A DNA stretch of 64,000 bases from Geotoga petraea. Its GTDB lineage: Bacteria; Thermotogota; Thermotogae; Petrotogales; Petrotogaceae. The notes under the pieces were generated by a model that made no database searches, was not told the DNA's origin, and saw only the letters and a program-made list of their open reading frames with translations. The DNA lies in NCBI RefSeq assembly GCF_900102615.1, contig NZ_FMYV01000006.1, positions 112,644-176,643 on the forward strand. Reading direction: 5' to 3'. The position numbers and the translations under genes are program-made. Every line of letters begins with the position of its first letter. Position 1 is the stretch's first letter. Positions 8,664-16,471 of this stretch are shown one piece after another.

Positions 8664-10610
8664 TTATTCTACATTAGTCAATGGAATATCACTTGCATTG
8701 TTTTTAGTTCTTATACCTTCTTTTTTCCATTGATATCTACGAAGGAACATTGCGTTTGCAATGATAATCAAGGCACTTCCTTCATTTATAATTAAACCTA
8801 ATGTAAGAGGCATGACTCCGATCAAGGCAGTCACAACAAGGAACGCAACTATCGCTAACGAAATAGCAATATTTTGGTCTATTTTAGAAACTGTCTTTTT
8901 ACTTAATTTTAGTGTATATACTAGTTGATCTAAATTATCCTGCATTAAAGCAATATCTGCTGTCTCTAGTGCAACGTCTGTTCCTTGAACTCCCATTGCA
9001 ATACCTACATCAGCCTGAGCCAGTGCTGGTGCATCATTTACACCATCTCCTACCATCGCTACCTGCCCATACTGTTTTTGCAATTCTTTCACTGCGTTAA
9101 TCTTATCTTCTGGAAGGAGTTCTGCTCTTACTTCATCAACGCCAAGTTCTTTACCAATTGCTTCACCTGTTAGTCTATTATCACCTGTTAGCATAACAAC
9201 CTTTTTCACACCAGCTTCTTTCAAACTTTGAATAGCTTGTTTTGCATTTTCTTTGGGTCTATCAGCTACTGCAATCATCCCAAGTACTTCATTGGCAGTT
9301 CCTAAGAGCATGACAGTTTTCCCTTGTCCTTGCAGCTTTTCAATTTGCATGACGTGGTCTTTATTTATGTTTACTTTTAATTCGTTAAACAAGCGTGGAT
9401 TTCCAATGTAGTAATTATTTCCGTTAATCTTACCTTTTGCCCCACGACCTGTAAGTGAATCGAATTCTTCTACATCTGGAATTGTAATCTTTTTGTTTAA
9501 TGTTTCTTCCATAATCGCATCAGCTAAAGGATGTTCGGATTGTTTTTCAAGCGCACCAGCAATCTCCAATAATTGCTTATTTGAAAGGTCTGATACCGTT
9601 ACAAGATCCGTGACCGAAGGCTTTCCAACTGTCAAGGTTCCTGTTTTATCAAATGCCACAACTTGAGTACTACCAGCTGATTCTATATAAATACCGCCTT
9701 TAACCATTACTCCACTTCGAGCTGCCGTTCCAATGCCAGTAACGACTGCGACTGGCACAGACAGTACTAATCCACAAGAACAAGAAACGACTAGTACCAC
9801 TAAAGCTCTATATAACCATTCATCAAAAGGTTGACCAAAGAAAAGGGGAGGTACAATAGCCACAATGATCGCTAATACAAACATGGCTGGCGTGTAAATG
9901 GCACCAAATTTCTCACTGAACCGCTGTCCTTTCCCTTTTTTCATTTGTGCGCCCTCTACTAATTTAATAATTTGGGCTAGGGTTGTATCTTGAGCAAGTT
10001 TAGTCACTTCTATTTCCAATGCACCACGTTCATTTAATGTTGAAGCAAATACCTCATCTCCTAATTGTTTTGATACAGGTATTGACTCTCCAGTAATGGA
10101 AGCTTGATCAACTGTAGTTGAACCTTTAGTGACTACACCATCAACTGGTATTTTTTCTCCGGGACGTACCAGAACGATATCTCTGATTTCCACTTGTTCT
10201 GTCAATATACGCATTTGACGACCATTTCGAATGACTGTTGCTTCACTAGGGGCTAATTCAACTAATGCTCTAATTGCATTTCTGGCTTTATCTGATGCGT
10301 ATGATTCCATTAATTCACCTAAAGAGAAAATAACGACAAGCCCCGCAGCTTCTCCCCATAATCCTAGATAAATAGCTCCAATTACTGCCGCAATATGCAA
10401 TGTATTAATGGAGGGACTTCCATTTCTTAATTCAACCCATGCACTTCTTGCTGGATAGATCCCTCCAACAACAATTGCAATACTATATAAAATAATCGCC
10501 CACATTTCAGGTAGACCGAATCCAATTTCTGCAATCAGTGTAAATGCTGTGACGGTTGCGGCAATAATCAACAGTATTGTCCTTGGGTGTTTATACCACC
10601 TTGTATTCAT
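8664..10610 (-). CDS. P1B-type heavy-metal ATPase with a CSC metal motif
   Basis: A 648-residue membrane pump of the cadmium/zinc/lead or copper export type. It has the phosphatase motif TGES, the phosphorylation site DKTGTLT, the SEHPLADA motif, the ATP-binding region and hinge MVGDGVNDAPALAQ, and the C-terminal membrane pair. The membrane metal motif reads CSC (VVSCSCGLVLS), where CadA and CopA have CPC, so metal preference cannot be assigned confidently. No N-terminal metal-binding domain is present; a separate 72-residue HMA protein is encoded upstream at 12612-12830. An IS3-type element lies between these two genes and probably split an HMA-ATPase operon, which may have reduced ATPase expression. 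Confidence 0.9.
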   Translation of the reverse strand: MNTRWYKHPRTILLIIAATVTAFTLIAEIGFGLPEMWAIILYSIAIVVGGIYPARSAWVELRNGSPSINTLHIAAVIGAIYLGLWGEAAGLVVIFSLGELMESYASDKARNAIRALVELAPSEATVIRNGRQMRILTEQVEIRDIVLVRPGEKIPVDGVVTKGSTTVDQASITGESIPVSKQLGDEVFASTLNERGALEIEVTKLAQDTTLAQIIKLVEGAQMKKGKGQRFSEKFGAIYTPAMFVLAIIVAIVPPLFFGQPFDEWLYRALVVLVVSCSCGLVLSVPVAVVTGIGTAARSGVMVKGGIYIESAGSTQVVAFDKTGTLTVGKPSVTDLVTVSDLSNKQLLEIAGALEKQSEHPLADAIMEETLNKKITIPDVEEFDSLTGRGAKGKINGNNYYIGNPRLFNELKVNINKDHVMQIEKLQGQGKTVMLLGTANEVLGMIAVADRPKENAKQAIQSLKEAGVKKVVMLTGDNRLTGEAIGKELGVDEVRAELLPEDKINAVKELQKQYGQVAMVGDGVNDAPALAQADVGIAMGVQGTDVALETADIALMQDNLDQLVYTLKLSKKTVSKIDQNIAISLAIVAFLVVTALIGVMPLTLGLIINEGSALIIIANAMFLRRYQWKKEGIRTKNNASDIPLTNVE

Positions 10611-10743
10611 TTCTGTGTTCCCCTGAACTGACCCCTGTCAAGTAGACAGATAAAAAAATAAGTTTTTTTGAGACTAGAATTATCTAGTCTTTTTTTAATT
10701 ACAAAATACAAATATTTTTTTACAGTTAGCTATTTTTTGTCTC

Positions 10744-10797
10744 TTTGCCTTAGGATATATAATCGGGATTCATCCCGATTATATATCCTAAGGCAAA
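10744..10797. repeat. 54-bp perfect hairpin palindrome
   Basis: Two perfect 26-bp arms face each other across a 2-base loop (TC). The left arm begins TTTGCCTTAGGATATATAAT. It lies inside the IS3-type element, downstream of OrfB. There is no long T run on either side, so it is not an obvious simple terminator. It may block read-through or help regulate transposition. Confidence 0.9.
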
Positions 10798-10855
10798 AGT
10801 GTCATCACTTAACGAACTGCAACAACTTTAGTCATTTTAAAATCTAATAAACTAT

Positions 10856-11752
10856 CTATTTAGTATTCACTGGTATCTTTAACCCCATAGACAAAGAAAC
10901 CCGTTTTGAGTTATAGAATTCAATGTAAGTATTAATAGCATCCTCTAGGTCTTCAAAAGTTTCAAAGTGCTTTCTTCTATAACATTCATCCTTAAGGATG
11001 CCCCAGAAACTTTCCATAGGCCCGTTATCAATACAATAGCCTGGTCTCGACATACTTTGTATAACCTCATTTCTCTTTATATATTCTTTGAACCAATGGG
11101 AAGTATACTGATAACCACGATCACTATGTATCAAGGTCTTATTTGGTAACAGTTGACCTTCAATTTGCTTAAATGTTTCAGCTACGAGGTGGTTGTTATT
11201 GGAAATTCCTAATTTCCACGCAATAATTTTCTTCTCACCATAATCCAAAACTGCACTCAAATAGGCTTTAGAGTGGTTATTGTATTTTAATTCTGTTACA
11301 TCAGTTAACAGGACTTCATTTGCTTTATACATTTTTTTGAATTCGCGATTTAACACATTTTCAGCTACATTTTGTGGTTTATGCGGTTTATAGTGGTATC
11401 GTTTCTTACGAATAACTGATTTTATACCTAAATGAGTCATTACTCTGTATACACATTTATGATTAGCTTTCTCCTCACAATAGTGATTTAAATAAATCGT
11501 CATTCTCCTATATCCATATATACCATTAACTTCTTCATTCACGTCAATAATTGTCTTCATGATATTATTTAAGCGTATTTCCTCAGCCGTCGGCTTTCGT
11601 TTTAACCACTTATAATATCCAGCACGACTAACCCCTAATACCTGACATAAAAGAGTTATTTTGAATCCTTTTTCTTTGAGGCAGGAGATGGTTTGAAATT
11701 CCGCTTCATATCGTGCTCTTTTAATATCGACCCTCTTTCTATCTCCTCGAGC
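10856..11752 (-). CDS. IS3-family transposase OrfB
   Basis: The integrase-type catalytic part of an IS150-group transposase. Motifs are VLGVSRAGYYKWLKRKP at the N-terminal side, the first aspartate in LLTDVTELKYN, the second in HSDRGYQYTSHWFKEY, and the glutamate in MESFWGILKDECYRRKHF. Its frame continues upstream of the first ATG (11560) and overlaps OrfA for about 100 bases. It is probably expressed as an OrfAB fusion by -1 frameshifting at an A6G run on the minus strand (11752-11758). The coordinates give the frame from that site to the stop. Confidence 0.85.
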   Translation of the reverse strand, partial: ARGDRKRVDIKRARYEAEFQTISCLKEKGFKITLLCQVLGVSRAGYYKWLKRKPTAEEIRLNNIMKTIIDVNEEVNGIYGYRRMTIYLNHYCEEKANHKCVYRVMTHLGIKSVIRKKRYHYKPHKPQNVAENVLNREFKKMYKANEVLLTDVTELKYNNHSKAYLSAVLDYGEKKIIAWKLGISNNNHLVAETFKQIEGQLLPNKTLIHSDRGYQYTSHWFKEYIKRNEVIQSMSRPGYCIDNGPMESFWGILKDECYRRKHFETFEDLEDAINTYIEFYNSKRVSLSMGLKIPVNTK

Positions 11753-12408
11753 TTTTTTAATACCGCATTCTCTGTTTTTAAGTACTCATTTTTAGCTTTT
11801 AAAGCAGCTATTTCTGTACGTAACTGTTCAGTTTCAGTTTGAATCGTAGAAGGTTTTCGGCGTCCTCGCCCATCTATTAGGCCTTCACTTCCATGTTTTT
11901 TATATTTTTGAACCCATGAGTAAACGTTATTATAAGATACTTGATATTTTTTGGCTGTTTGCACATATGATAAGTTATTGGATAAACAATCCTTGACAAT
12001 TTCTATTCGCTCACTGGTCGTTGTTTTTCTCATTTTCATAGTGTACACCTCGGGTTTCGTACTGTAACTCTTACTACTTTTACCCTCAGTATACTTCATT
12101 ATCCAATAACTTACAGTTGATACAGCAGGAACATTGAATCTTAGTGTTAGATCTCGAAGAGATCCCTCATCATTTAAATAAGCATTAACTACCTTTTGTT
12201 TAAATTCTTCAGAATATATATTATTTAATTTTCTAGGTTTCAAGGCCTCTAAACCATACTTTCGATATTTATTAACATATTGATAGAATATTGTATTATG
12301 TATCGATAACCCATACTCTTTTACCAAAGTTGGATAATTTATACCATCTTTGATGAACATCAGAATATATTTTTCTAACACATCTGCAGAATATACTTTT
12401 CTATTCAT
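11656..12408 (-). CDS. IS3-family transposase OrfA (two HTH domains)
   Basis: The 250-residue DNA-binding subunit has two or three helix-turn-helix units: YPTLVKEYGLSIHNTIFYQY, then GSLRDLTLRFNVPAVSTVSYW, then LSYVQTAKKYQVSYNNVYSW. A leucine-zipper-like coiled coil follows (TEQLRTEIAALKAKNEYLKT). It is longer than the usual 100-170 residue OrfA but within the IS150-like range with duplicated HTH. The 3' end overlaps OrfB in another frame, as expected for programmed frameshifting. Confidence 0.87.
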   Translation of the reverse strand: MNRKVYSADVLEKYILMFIKDGINYPTLVKEYGLSIHNTIFYQYVNKYRKYGLEALKPRKLNNIYSEEFKQKVVNAYLNDEGSLRDLTLRFNVPAVSTVSYWIMKYTEGKSSKSYSTKPEVYTMKMRKTTTSERIEIVKDCLSNNLSYVQTAKKYQVSYNNVYSWVQKYKKHGSEGLIDGRGRRKPSTIQTETEQLRTEIAALKAKNEYLKTENAVLKKLEEIERGSILKEHDMKRNFKPSPASKKKDSK

Positions 12409-12465
12409 AAAAAAATCCCCTCTAAAGTAGACTTATTTTATTAAGTGTCTACTTTAGGGGGAGCA

Positions 12466-12611
12466 TATCACCCCCTTATTTATGTTCCATTTTTAAAATG
12501 TAATCAAAAAAATTGATATGTTTTTATTCATTTGATAGGAAAAGATAAATTAAATACTAAACCCCACTCAAAAGTTAATTAAAGGGATAACATTAAGTGG
12601 AAAAACTGGAG
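12466..12611. other. short gap beyond the IS3 element
   Basis: No gene is seen between the IS3-type right end and the HMA gene stop. This probably represents the disrupted intercistronic DNA of the former HMA-ATPase operon. Confidence 0.4.
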
Positions 12612-12830
12612 TTATTTAACTACAGGGTGACCTACTTTTTTTAATTTATCAGCAATGTCGTCAAGAGTTACTCTGGAATCATCATAAGTTACAGTTAATT
12701 TTTCCGCAAAAAAGTTAGCCTCTGTACTTTGAATTCCCTTTAATTTTTTCAAAGCTTTTTCAACTGTTGTTGCACATGAAGGGCAATCCAAACCTTCCAC
12801 TTTTAGAACATCAGTTTTTGCTGAATTCAT
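12612..12830 (-). CDS. HMA-domain metallochaperone (CopZ-like)
   Basis: This 72-residue protein is a single heavy-metal-associated domain. The metal-binding loop is GLDCPSCATTVEKALKKL, with the Cys-x2-Cys pair near residues 15-18. Such proteins carry metal to P1B ATPases or act as their detached N-terminal domain. It is expected to serve the ATPase at 8664-10610, which lacks its own HMA domain. An operator-like inverted repeat about 60 bp upstream nearly matches the one before the ArsR repressor, implying co-regulation. The IS3-type element now lies downstream, separating it from the ATPase gene. Confidence 0.9.
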   Translation of the reverse strand: MNSAKTDVLKVEGLDCPSCATTVEKALKKLKGIQSTEANFFAEKLTVTYDDSRVTLDDIADKLKKVGHPVVK

Positions 12831-13214
12831 TTTAAATTCCTCCCTTTTATTTAAGTAAAACGATAATACTTTTTATTACCAATTTCACAATTACATTGTA
12901 TAGTGTAATAGTATTGTTGTCAATTCCTATATCTTATATTAATGACTGTCCTTTAATTAATCTGCTACATAGGTACAAATACAATAATTCGAATACCTCG
13001 ATACAGTATAAGTCATAACAATAAGGTCTGTTTTCCAGTATGTCACACACTTTTTCCATGTATTGTGCCATAAATTTTCTTAGCTCTTGTTCGTTAGACT
13101 ATTTTAACTTTCTCACGTATCTCTCGTATTTAATTGATACATTTATGACACTTAGTATTCCACCAGATATTCCGATTTGAACACTAATTATTTTTAAACT
13201 TTAAAAAGATAATT
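12831..13214. other. right-end non-coding region of transposon
   Basis: Apart from the operator at 12889-12910 I see no gene in this stretch. It contains no ISL3 transposase remnant, so the right end of the large transposon consists of a terminal repeat only. Confidence 0.5.
12889..12910. promoter_or_regulatory. second ArsR-type operator, before HMA gene
   Basis: ATTACA and TGTAAT flank TTGTATAG, closely matching the site at 4186-4207. It lies upstream of the HMA chaperone gene and is the likely control point for the HMA-ATPase operon. Confidence 0.7.
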
Positions 13215-13236
13215 CCACTATAAAATCCGAAGACCC
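13215..13236 (-). repeat. right terminal inverted repeat of the ISL3-type transposon
   Basis: Its reverse complement starts GGGTCTTCGGATTTTATAGT and matches the left end at 20 of 22 positions. It is followed directly by the duplicated target TTAATTTT (13237-13244). Confidence 0.9.
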
Positions 13237-14585
13237 TTAATTTTAAAATCATTTTCTAAATATAGAATGGGATTTTTATACTTATAAAAAATAAAATTGA
13301 TCAATTGTTTCAATGGATAAGTGATGTTTACTTTTATCAATTTATCTTTATTTATATATTTTATTATCTGCAATAGATTGATTTCGTTTCTATAATAATT
13401 ACTCAAGTAAGAAATGAAAAGTTCTAAAAATTGTTTTTCTTTAGATAAAGAAAAAAATCTTTTGGCATTTTTTCTAAATTTATTGTCTATAAAGTCTTTT
13501 TTTATTTCAGTAATTACTTCTATCGGGAGATCAATATCAAAATCAAACTCTAAATTTTTTAAAATTTTATTCAAAGTTATCGATTGAATATTATCTCTTT
13601 TTTCTAATAAAAAATCTTTTATCGCTCTTGAAGAAACGTTCATATTTTCAATAGAAAAATTCTTTTCAAAAATAAATTCTTTTAGAAAGTTTCTCAAATT
13701 TTTAGTATTTTTGTAGTATTTAGGGGAATCACACAAATAATAATTATCTATATATTTTATTAATTCTGGGAATTTATTTTTTATATAAATTTTTTTATCA
13801 TTATTTAGATTAGAGTAAATTTTTGAAATAATAAAAATATTATCATAAAAAATGTTCAAGTTAGATCTTTTTTGTACGGTTAAAACGGTATCAAAAGTAT
13901 TAAAAATCTTACTTTGAAAATCTTCAAAATAATAACCAAGATAAAATAATAAAGGGAAAGTAAATTTTAAAGATAATTCAATGTTTTCATATCTTAACCA
14001 CCAACAAATGTTATTCAAAGCTTTAGTTATTCCAGAAGGGTTTGGAACATCTTTTAAAATATAAAAAGCATCAAGATTAAGGTTTTTAGATTCTATATAG
14101 TTTTTTTCATTTCTCTTTTTTCTTGCTTCAGCCATAAACATATAGGCTTTATCCACTGGAAATTTATCATATTCATAACTCCAGGTTCTAACCTCTTCTA
14201 AAGATATATAATCATAATAAACCTCTCTTGTGATATTTAACGACCCTATAATCAATGGTCTAACATAATTGGGAGTTCTTGAGATTCCTTTTTTTAATTC
14301 AATAAAAACATCTTTAATCTCATTTTTTTTAGATAATTTAGTTAGAACATCCATTTTTTCTATTAATAAAAGATAATAAATATTTTTTTTGTTTACTGTT
14401 GATAAAGAATCATTAATTTTTAACAAAGCTTCATTATAATTTCCACTCCATTTTAATTTTATTGCTTTTAAGTATTTTATTTCATCATCATATATATTTG
14501 TGTTTGAAAAATTGAGGAAATAATCAATAAAAGGTTTTATAAATTGACCATAATCCAAAACTCTTAATAATTTTTTTATGTACAT
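13218..14585 (-). pseudogene. TPR-like protein, 5' part, truncated by transposon
   Basis: The open frame runs 455 codons, but the last six residues and the stop lie in the transposon end, so only the first 449 are native. The protein starts LLRVLDYGQFIKPFIDYF and is helical and repeat-rich, with TPR-like stretches such as NYIESKNLNLDAFYILKD. It aligns along its length with the intact protein at 29407-31017 (shared: start with YGxxxKPF, RTWSYEYDKFPVDKAYMFM versus RAWSHNHKKDLANKPFKYF). The missing C-terminus is at 1700-2045. Excision restores a 564-residue frame. The gene is divergent from the small-peptide/radical-SAM operon, which suggests a regulatory or sensing role like peptide-responsive TPR proteins. 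No helix-turn-helix is evident, so that role is inference. Confidence 0.85.
13237..13244. repeat. 8-bp target site duplication, right copy
   Basis: TTAATTTT, identical to 2046-2053 at the other end of the transposon. It lies inside the coding sequence of the interrupted TPR-like gene. Confidence 0.92.
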
Positions 14586-14950
14586 TTTGACTCCTTTATG
14601 AAACTTTTATTAAAATTAAAGAAAATAAAAAGAAACTAAAAATTAACAAACAATAAAATAAATTAATTATTCATAAATTACAAAATTATTATGAAAATAT
14701 TTATATTCAATTATAACATAATTATTTATTAATCAATTAAACAAAGGCTTTATAAATTAATGTTGATAAAAAATATCTTGAAAAACCTAATAAAAATTTT
14801 TTAATTCAAAAAATAAAAATCCTTTATTAATAGTATTTATATCTATTGTTATCTGAGTTGAAAATCATATAAAAAAGAGTATTATTAAAATATAAATGTA
14901 ATAAAAAATAATATAAATGACATAAAAATAGTTATTGAGGAGGATAAAAA
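14586..14950. other. divergent intergenic region before the peptide operon
   Basis: These 365 bases are extremely AT-rich and carry no gene. They separate the TPR-like gene from the peptide operon and must hold promoters for both. They do not resemble the three repeated promoter modules farther downstream. Confidence 0.6.
14858..14885 (+). promoter_or_regulatory. candidate promoter of peptide/radical-SAM operon
   Basis: TTGAAA (14858-14863) and TATTAT (14880-14885) are 16 bp apart, 65 bases before the first small-peptide gene. In such AT-rich DNA the match could be chance. Confidence 0.4.
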
Positions 14951-15082
14951 ATGAAAAAAACACTATCTATTTTAATAATAATTATTTTAATTTTAAATGG
15001 TATTTTATTATTCGCTGGAGATGATGATGAAAATTCAAAAATTAATGGTGATGATATTTTAGTTAATACTCTAATAAAATGA
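14951..15082 (+). CDS. small secreted peptide (43 aa)
   Basis: This ATG follows a strong GAGGAGGAT ribosome site. The peptide has a classical signal sequence: MKKT, then a long hydrophobic core (LSILIIIILILNGILLF) ending at a plausible AG cleavage site. The remaining tail is about 20 residues, acidic, with a DDDENSKINGDD segment. It is the first gene of an operon with a 30-residue peptide, a radical SAM enzyme and an ABC exporter. It resembles no family I can name. It might be a signal or a partner of the modified peptide. Confidence 0.75.
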   Translation: MKKTLSILIIIILILNGILLFAGDDDENSKINGDDILVNTLIK

Positions 15083-15096
15083 AAGTAGGTGAATTT

Positions 15097-15189
15097 ATGA
15101 AAATTCTAATTATTGAAAGCGAAAAGAGTTCTAATTATGAAATCAGAGGTTGTGGAACTAGAAAAACCCAACAAACTGTAATTCCTTAA
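15097..15189 (+). CDS. candidate RiPP precursor peptide (30 aa, single Cys)
   Basis: The ATG at 15097 has a GTAGGTG site and lies 14 bp after the secreted peptide gene. The 30-residue product begins MKILIIESEKSSNYE and ends IRGCGTRKTQQTVIP. The single cysteine lies in a GCG motif, with Thr and Gln residues after it as possible crosslink partners. A terminator hairpin follows, then a radical SAM/SPASM enzyme and an ABC exporter, the standard order for radical-SAM peptide maturation. T. maritima has a comparable 31-residue stationary-phase peptide (TM1316) next to radical SAM and ABC genes. I infer a shared type from layout; I have not aligned the sequences. Confidence 0.75.
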   Translation: MKILIIESEKSSNYEIRGCGTRKTQQTVIP

Positions 15190-15196
15190 AAATTTC

Positions 15197-15225
15197 AAGG
15201 CAGTAATTATAATTACTGCCTTTTT
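15197..15225 (+). terminator. intercistronic terminator between peptide and maturase
   Basis: A perfect 12-bp stem, AAGGCAGTAATT / AATTACTGCCTT, with a 2-base loop is followed by five T. Its position between precursor and enzyme genes would allow partial read-through, making peptide far more abundant than enzyme. Confidence 0.85.
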
Positions 15226-15238
15226 CATGAAGGGGTTT

Positions 15239-16459
15239 ATGTATATCTATCTAAAAAATATAAATAAAATTCATTTTTATGGTAAATTCTTGTATATAAA
15301 CAAAGCAAATAGTTGGTTAAAGCTTAATGAATTAAAGTCATTAATTTTTATCGAAATTTTAAAAGGGAATAATAATTTTGATGATCTTATAGATAAAGTA
15401 TCTAAAAATAATTTTAACATTAATTATTTTACTTTTTCAAAAATTGTAATTGATGAAATGAAAGAAATATTAGAAATTTCTTTTAAAAAAAATAAAAGGA
15501 AAAAACTTATATATTCTGGTATAAAAAATAAATATTTTCCTTATAATATACAAATTTCATTAACAAATAAATGTTTACATAATTGTTTACATTGCTATAA
15601 ATATTCTAATAGTATAAAAAATAAAAAGATAGATATTAATAAATTATTTTCTTTTTTTAATTATATCAAAAATAAAACTCCTGAAATCGAATTTTCTGGA
15701 GGAGAACCTTTTTTGTATGAAGAATTAGATGAAATAATTAATAATTATTATAATGACTTTTATTTTTCTATAATAACATCAGGAAATTGGAAAAATAACC
15801 CAAGTCCAAAATTGGTCGAAAAATTTGATAATATAAAATTAACATTATATGGTTATTCTAAAAAAACTCATAATTATTTTGTTGGAAATAAAAATTCTTT
15901 TAAAAAAGTTATAAAAAATATACAATATATTCAAAGATATAATAAAAATCTTACAATACAAACTCAAGTAAAGAGCAATGATATTGAAGAAATAGAGAAT
16001 TTTATTAAATTGTCTATAAAGATTGGCATAAAAAATATAGTTTTTGGTGAAGTTTTAATGATAGGCAGGGCAAAAAGCAATAAAGATAACTTTAATAATT
16101 ATGATTTTAATTTAATTAGAAATAATTTATTCTCTTTAAGAGAAAAATATAAAGGAATAATAAACATTTCATATATTGATAGTCCTAAAAATTTGAGTAA
16201 AAAAAATTTTTTTAATTGCAAAGCAGGTACTTTGAGTTGGTCAGTTCTTGAAACTGGTGATATTACTCCCTGTACTCTTTTAATAGATGAAATATTTTAT
16301 TTAGGAAATATTTATTTAGAGGATTATAAAAAATTAATTAATTTAGGATTTGAAAAATACAACAACATTTATATCAATAACTTTGAAAAAATTAAAAATA
16401 AATATAAAAAAAAAGGAGAAAATATAAATAATATTTGTGGAAGTATTTTAAAAAAATAA
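15239..16459 (+). CDS. radical SAM/SPASM peptide maturase
   Basis: A 406-residue enzyme predicted to crosslink the adjacent small peptide. The first ~85 residues form a small non-catalytic domain (NSWLKLNELKSLIFIEILKG) that resembles a PqqD-like RiPP recognition element. The radical SAM cluster motif is CLHNCLHC near residue 110 (Cys-x3-Cys-x2-Cys), followed by the SAM-binding FSGGEPF near 154. C-terminal cysteines in FNCKAGTLSW, ITPCTLL and NNICGSI fit auxiliary Fe-S ligation as in SPASM or twitch domains. ATG 15239 follows AAGGGG and is preferred over ATG 15227, which sits at the base of the terminator. The ABC exporter follows 12 bp downstream. Confidence 0.88.
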   Translation: MYIYLKNINKIHFYGKFLYINKANSWLKLNELKSLIFIEILKGNNNFDDLIDKVSKNNFNINYFTFSKIVIDEMKEILEISFKKNKRKKLIYSGIKNKYFPYNIQISLTNKCLHNCLHCYKYSNSIKNKKIDINKLFSFFNYIKNKTPEIEFSGGEPFLYEELDEIINNYYNDFYFSIITSGNWKNNPSPKLVEKFDNIKLTLYGYSKKTHNYFVGNKNSFKKVIKNIQYIQRYNKNLTIQTQVKSNDIEEIENFIKLSIKIGIKNIVFGEVLMIGRAKSNKDNFNNYDFNLIRNNLFSLREKYKGIINISYIDSPKNLSKKNFFNCKAGTLSWSVLETGDITPCTLLIDEIFYLGNIYLEDYKKLINLGFEKYNNIYINNFEKIKNKYKKKGENINNICGSILKK

Positions 16460-16471
16460 GTAGGTGAATAG

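Larger units (their letters stand above)
10629..12465. mobile_element. IS3-family (IS150-group) element
   Basis: The terminal repeats begin TGACCCCTGTCAAGTAGAC at 10629 and, inverted, TGCTCCCCCTAAAGTAGAC ending at 12465. They enclose overlapping OrfA and OrfB genes. The inner right end also has a CTAAAGTAGAC/GTCTACTTTAG inverted repeat. The element is about 1.8 kb, longer than typical IS150-type elements, mainly because OrfA is long. No clear target duplication is seen. It separates the HMA chaperone gene from its likely partner ATPase. Confidence 0.8.
2054..13236. mobile_element. 11.2-kb ISL3-type transposon with metal-resistance cargo
   Basis: The ends are inverted repeats, 2054-2075 and 13215-13236, matching at 20 of 22 positions, and both are flanked by TTAATTTT. 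Only one ISL3 transposase is present, at the left end. The right side has the terminal repeat but no second transposase, so this is a single ISL3 element with passengers rather than a classic composite of two IS copies. Cargo from left to right: metallothionein, ArsR repressor, IS1380 element, small export protein, TetR repressor, ISLre2 element, P1B ATPase, IS3-family element, HMA chaperone. The DNA is visibly richer in G and C than the host genes on both sides. All cargo genes point to the minus strand. The gene types recall mobile metal-resistance modules of low-GC Firmicutes; the donor is inferred. Confidence 0.9.

Noticed and set aside
13218..14585. Reading the 455-codon frame as a complete gene
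   Set aside because: Its last codons and stop lie in the transposon end; the paralogue and the 3' fragment show that the native gene is longer.
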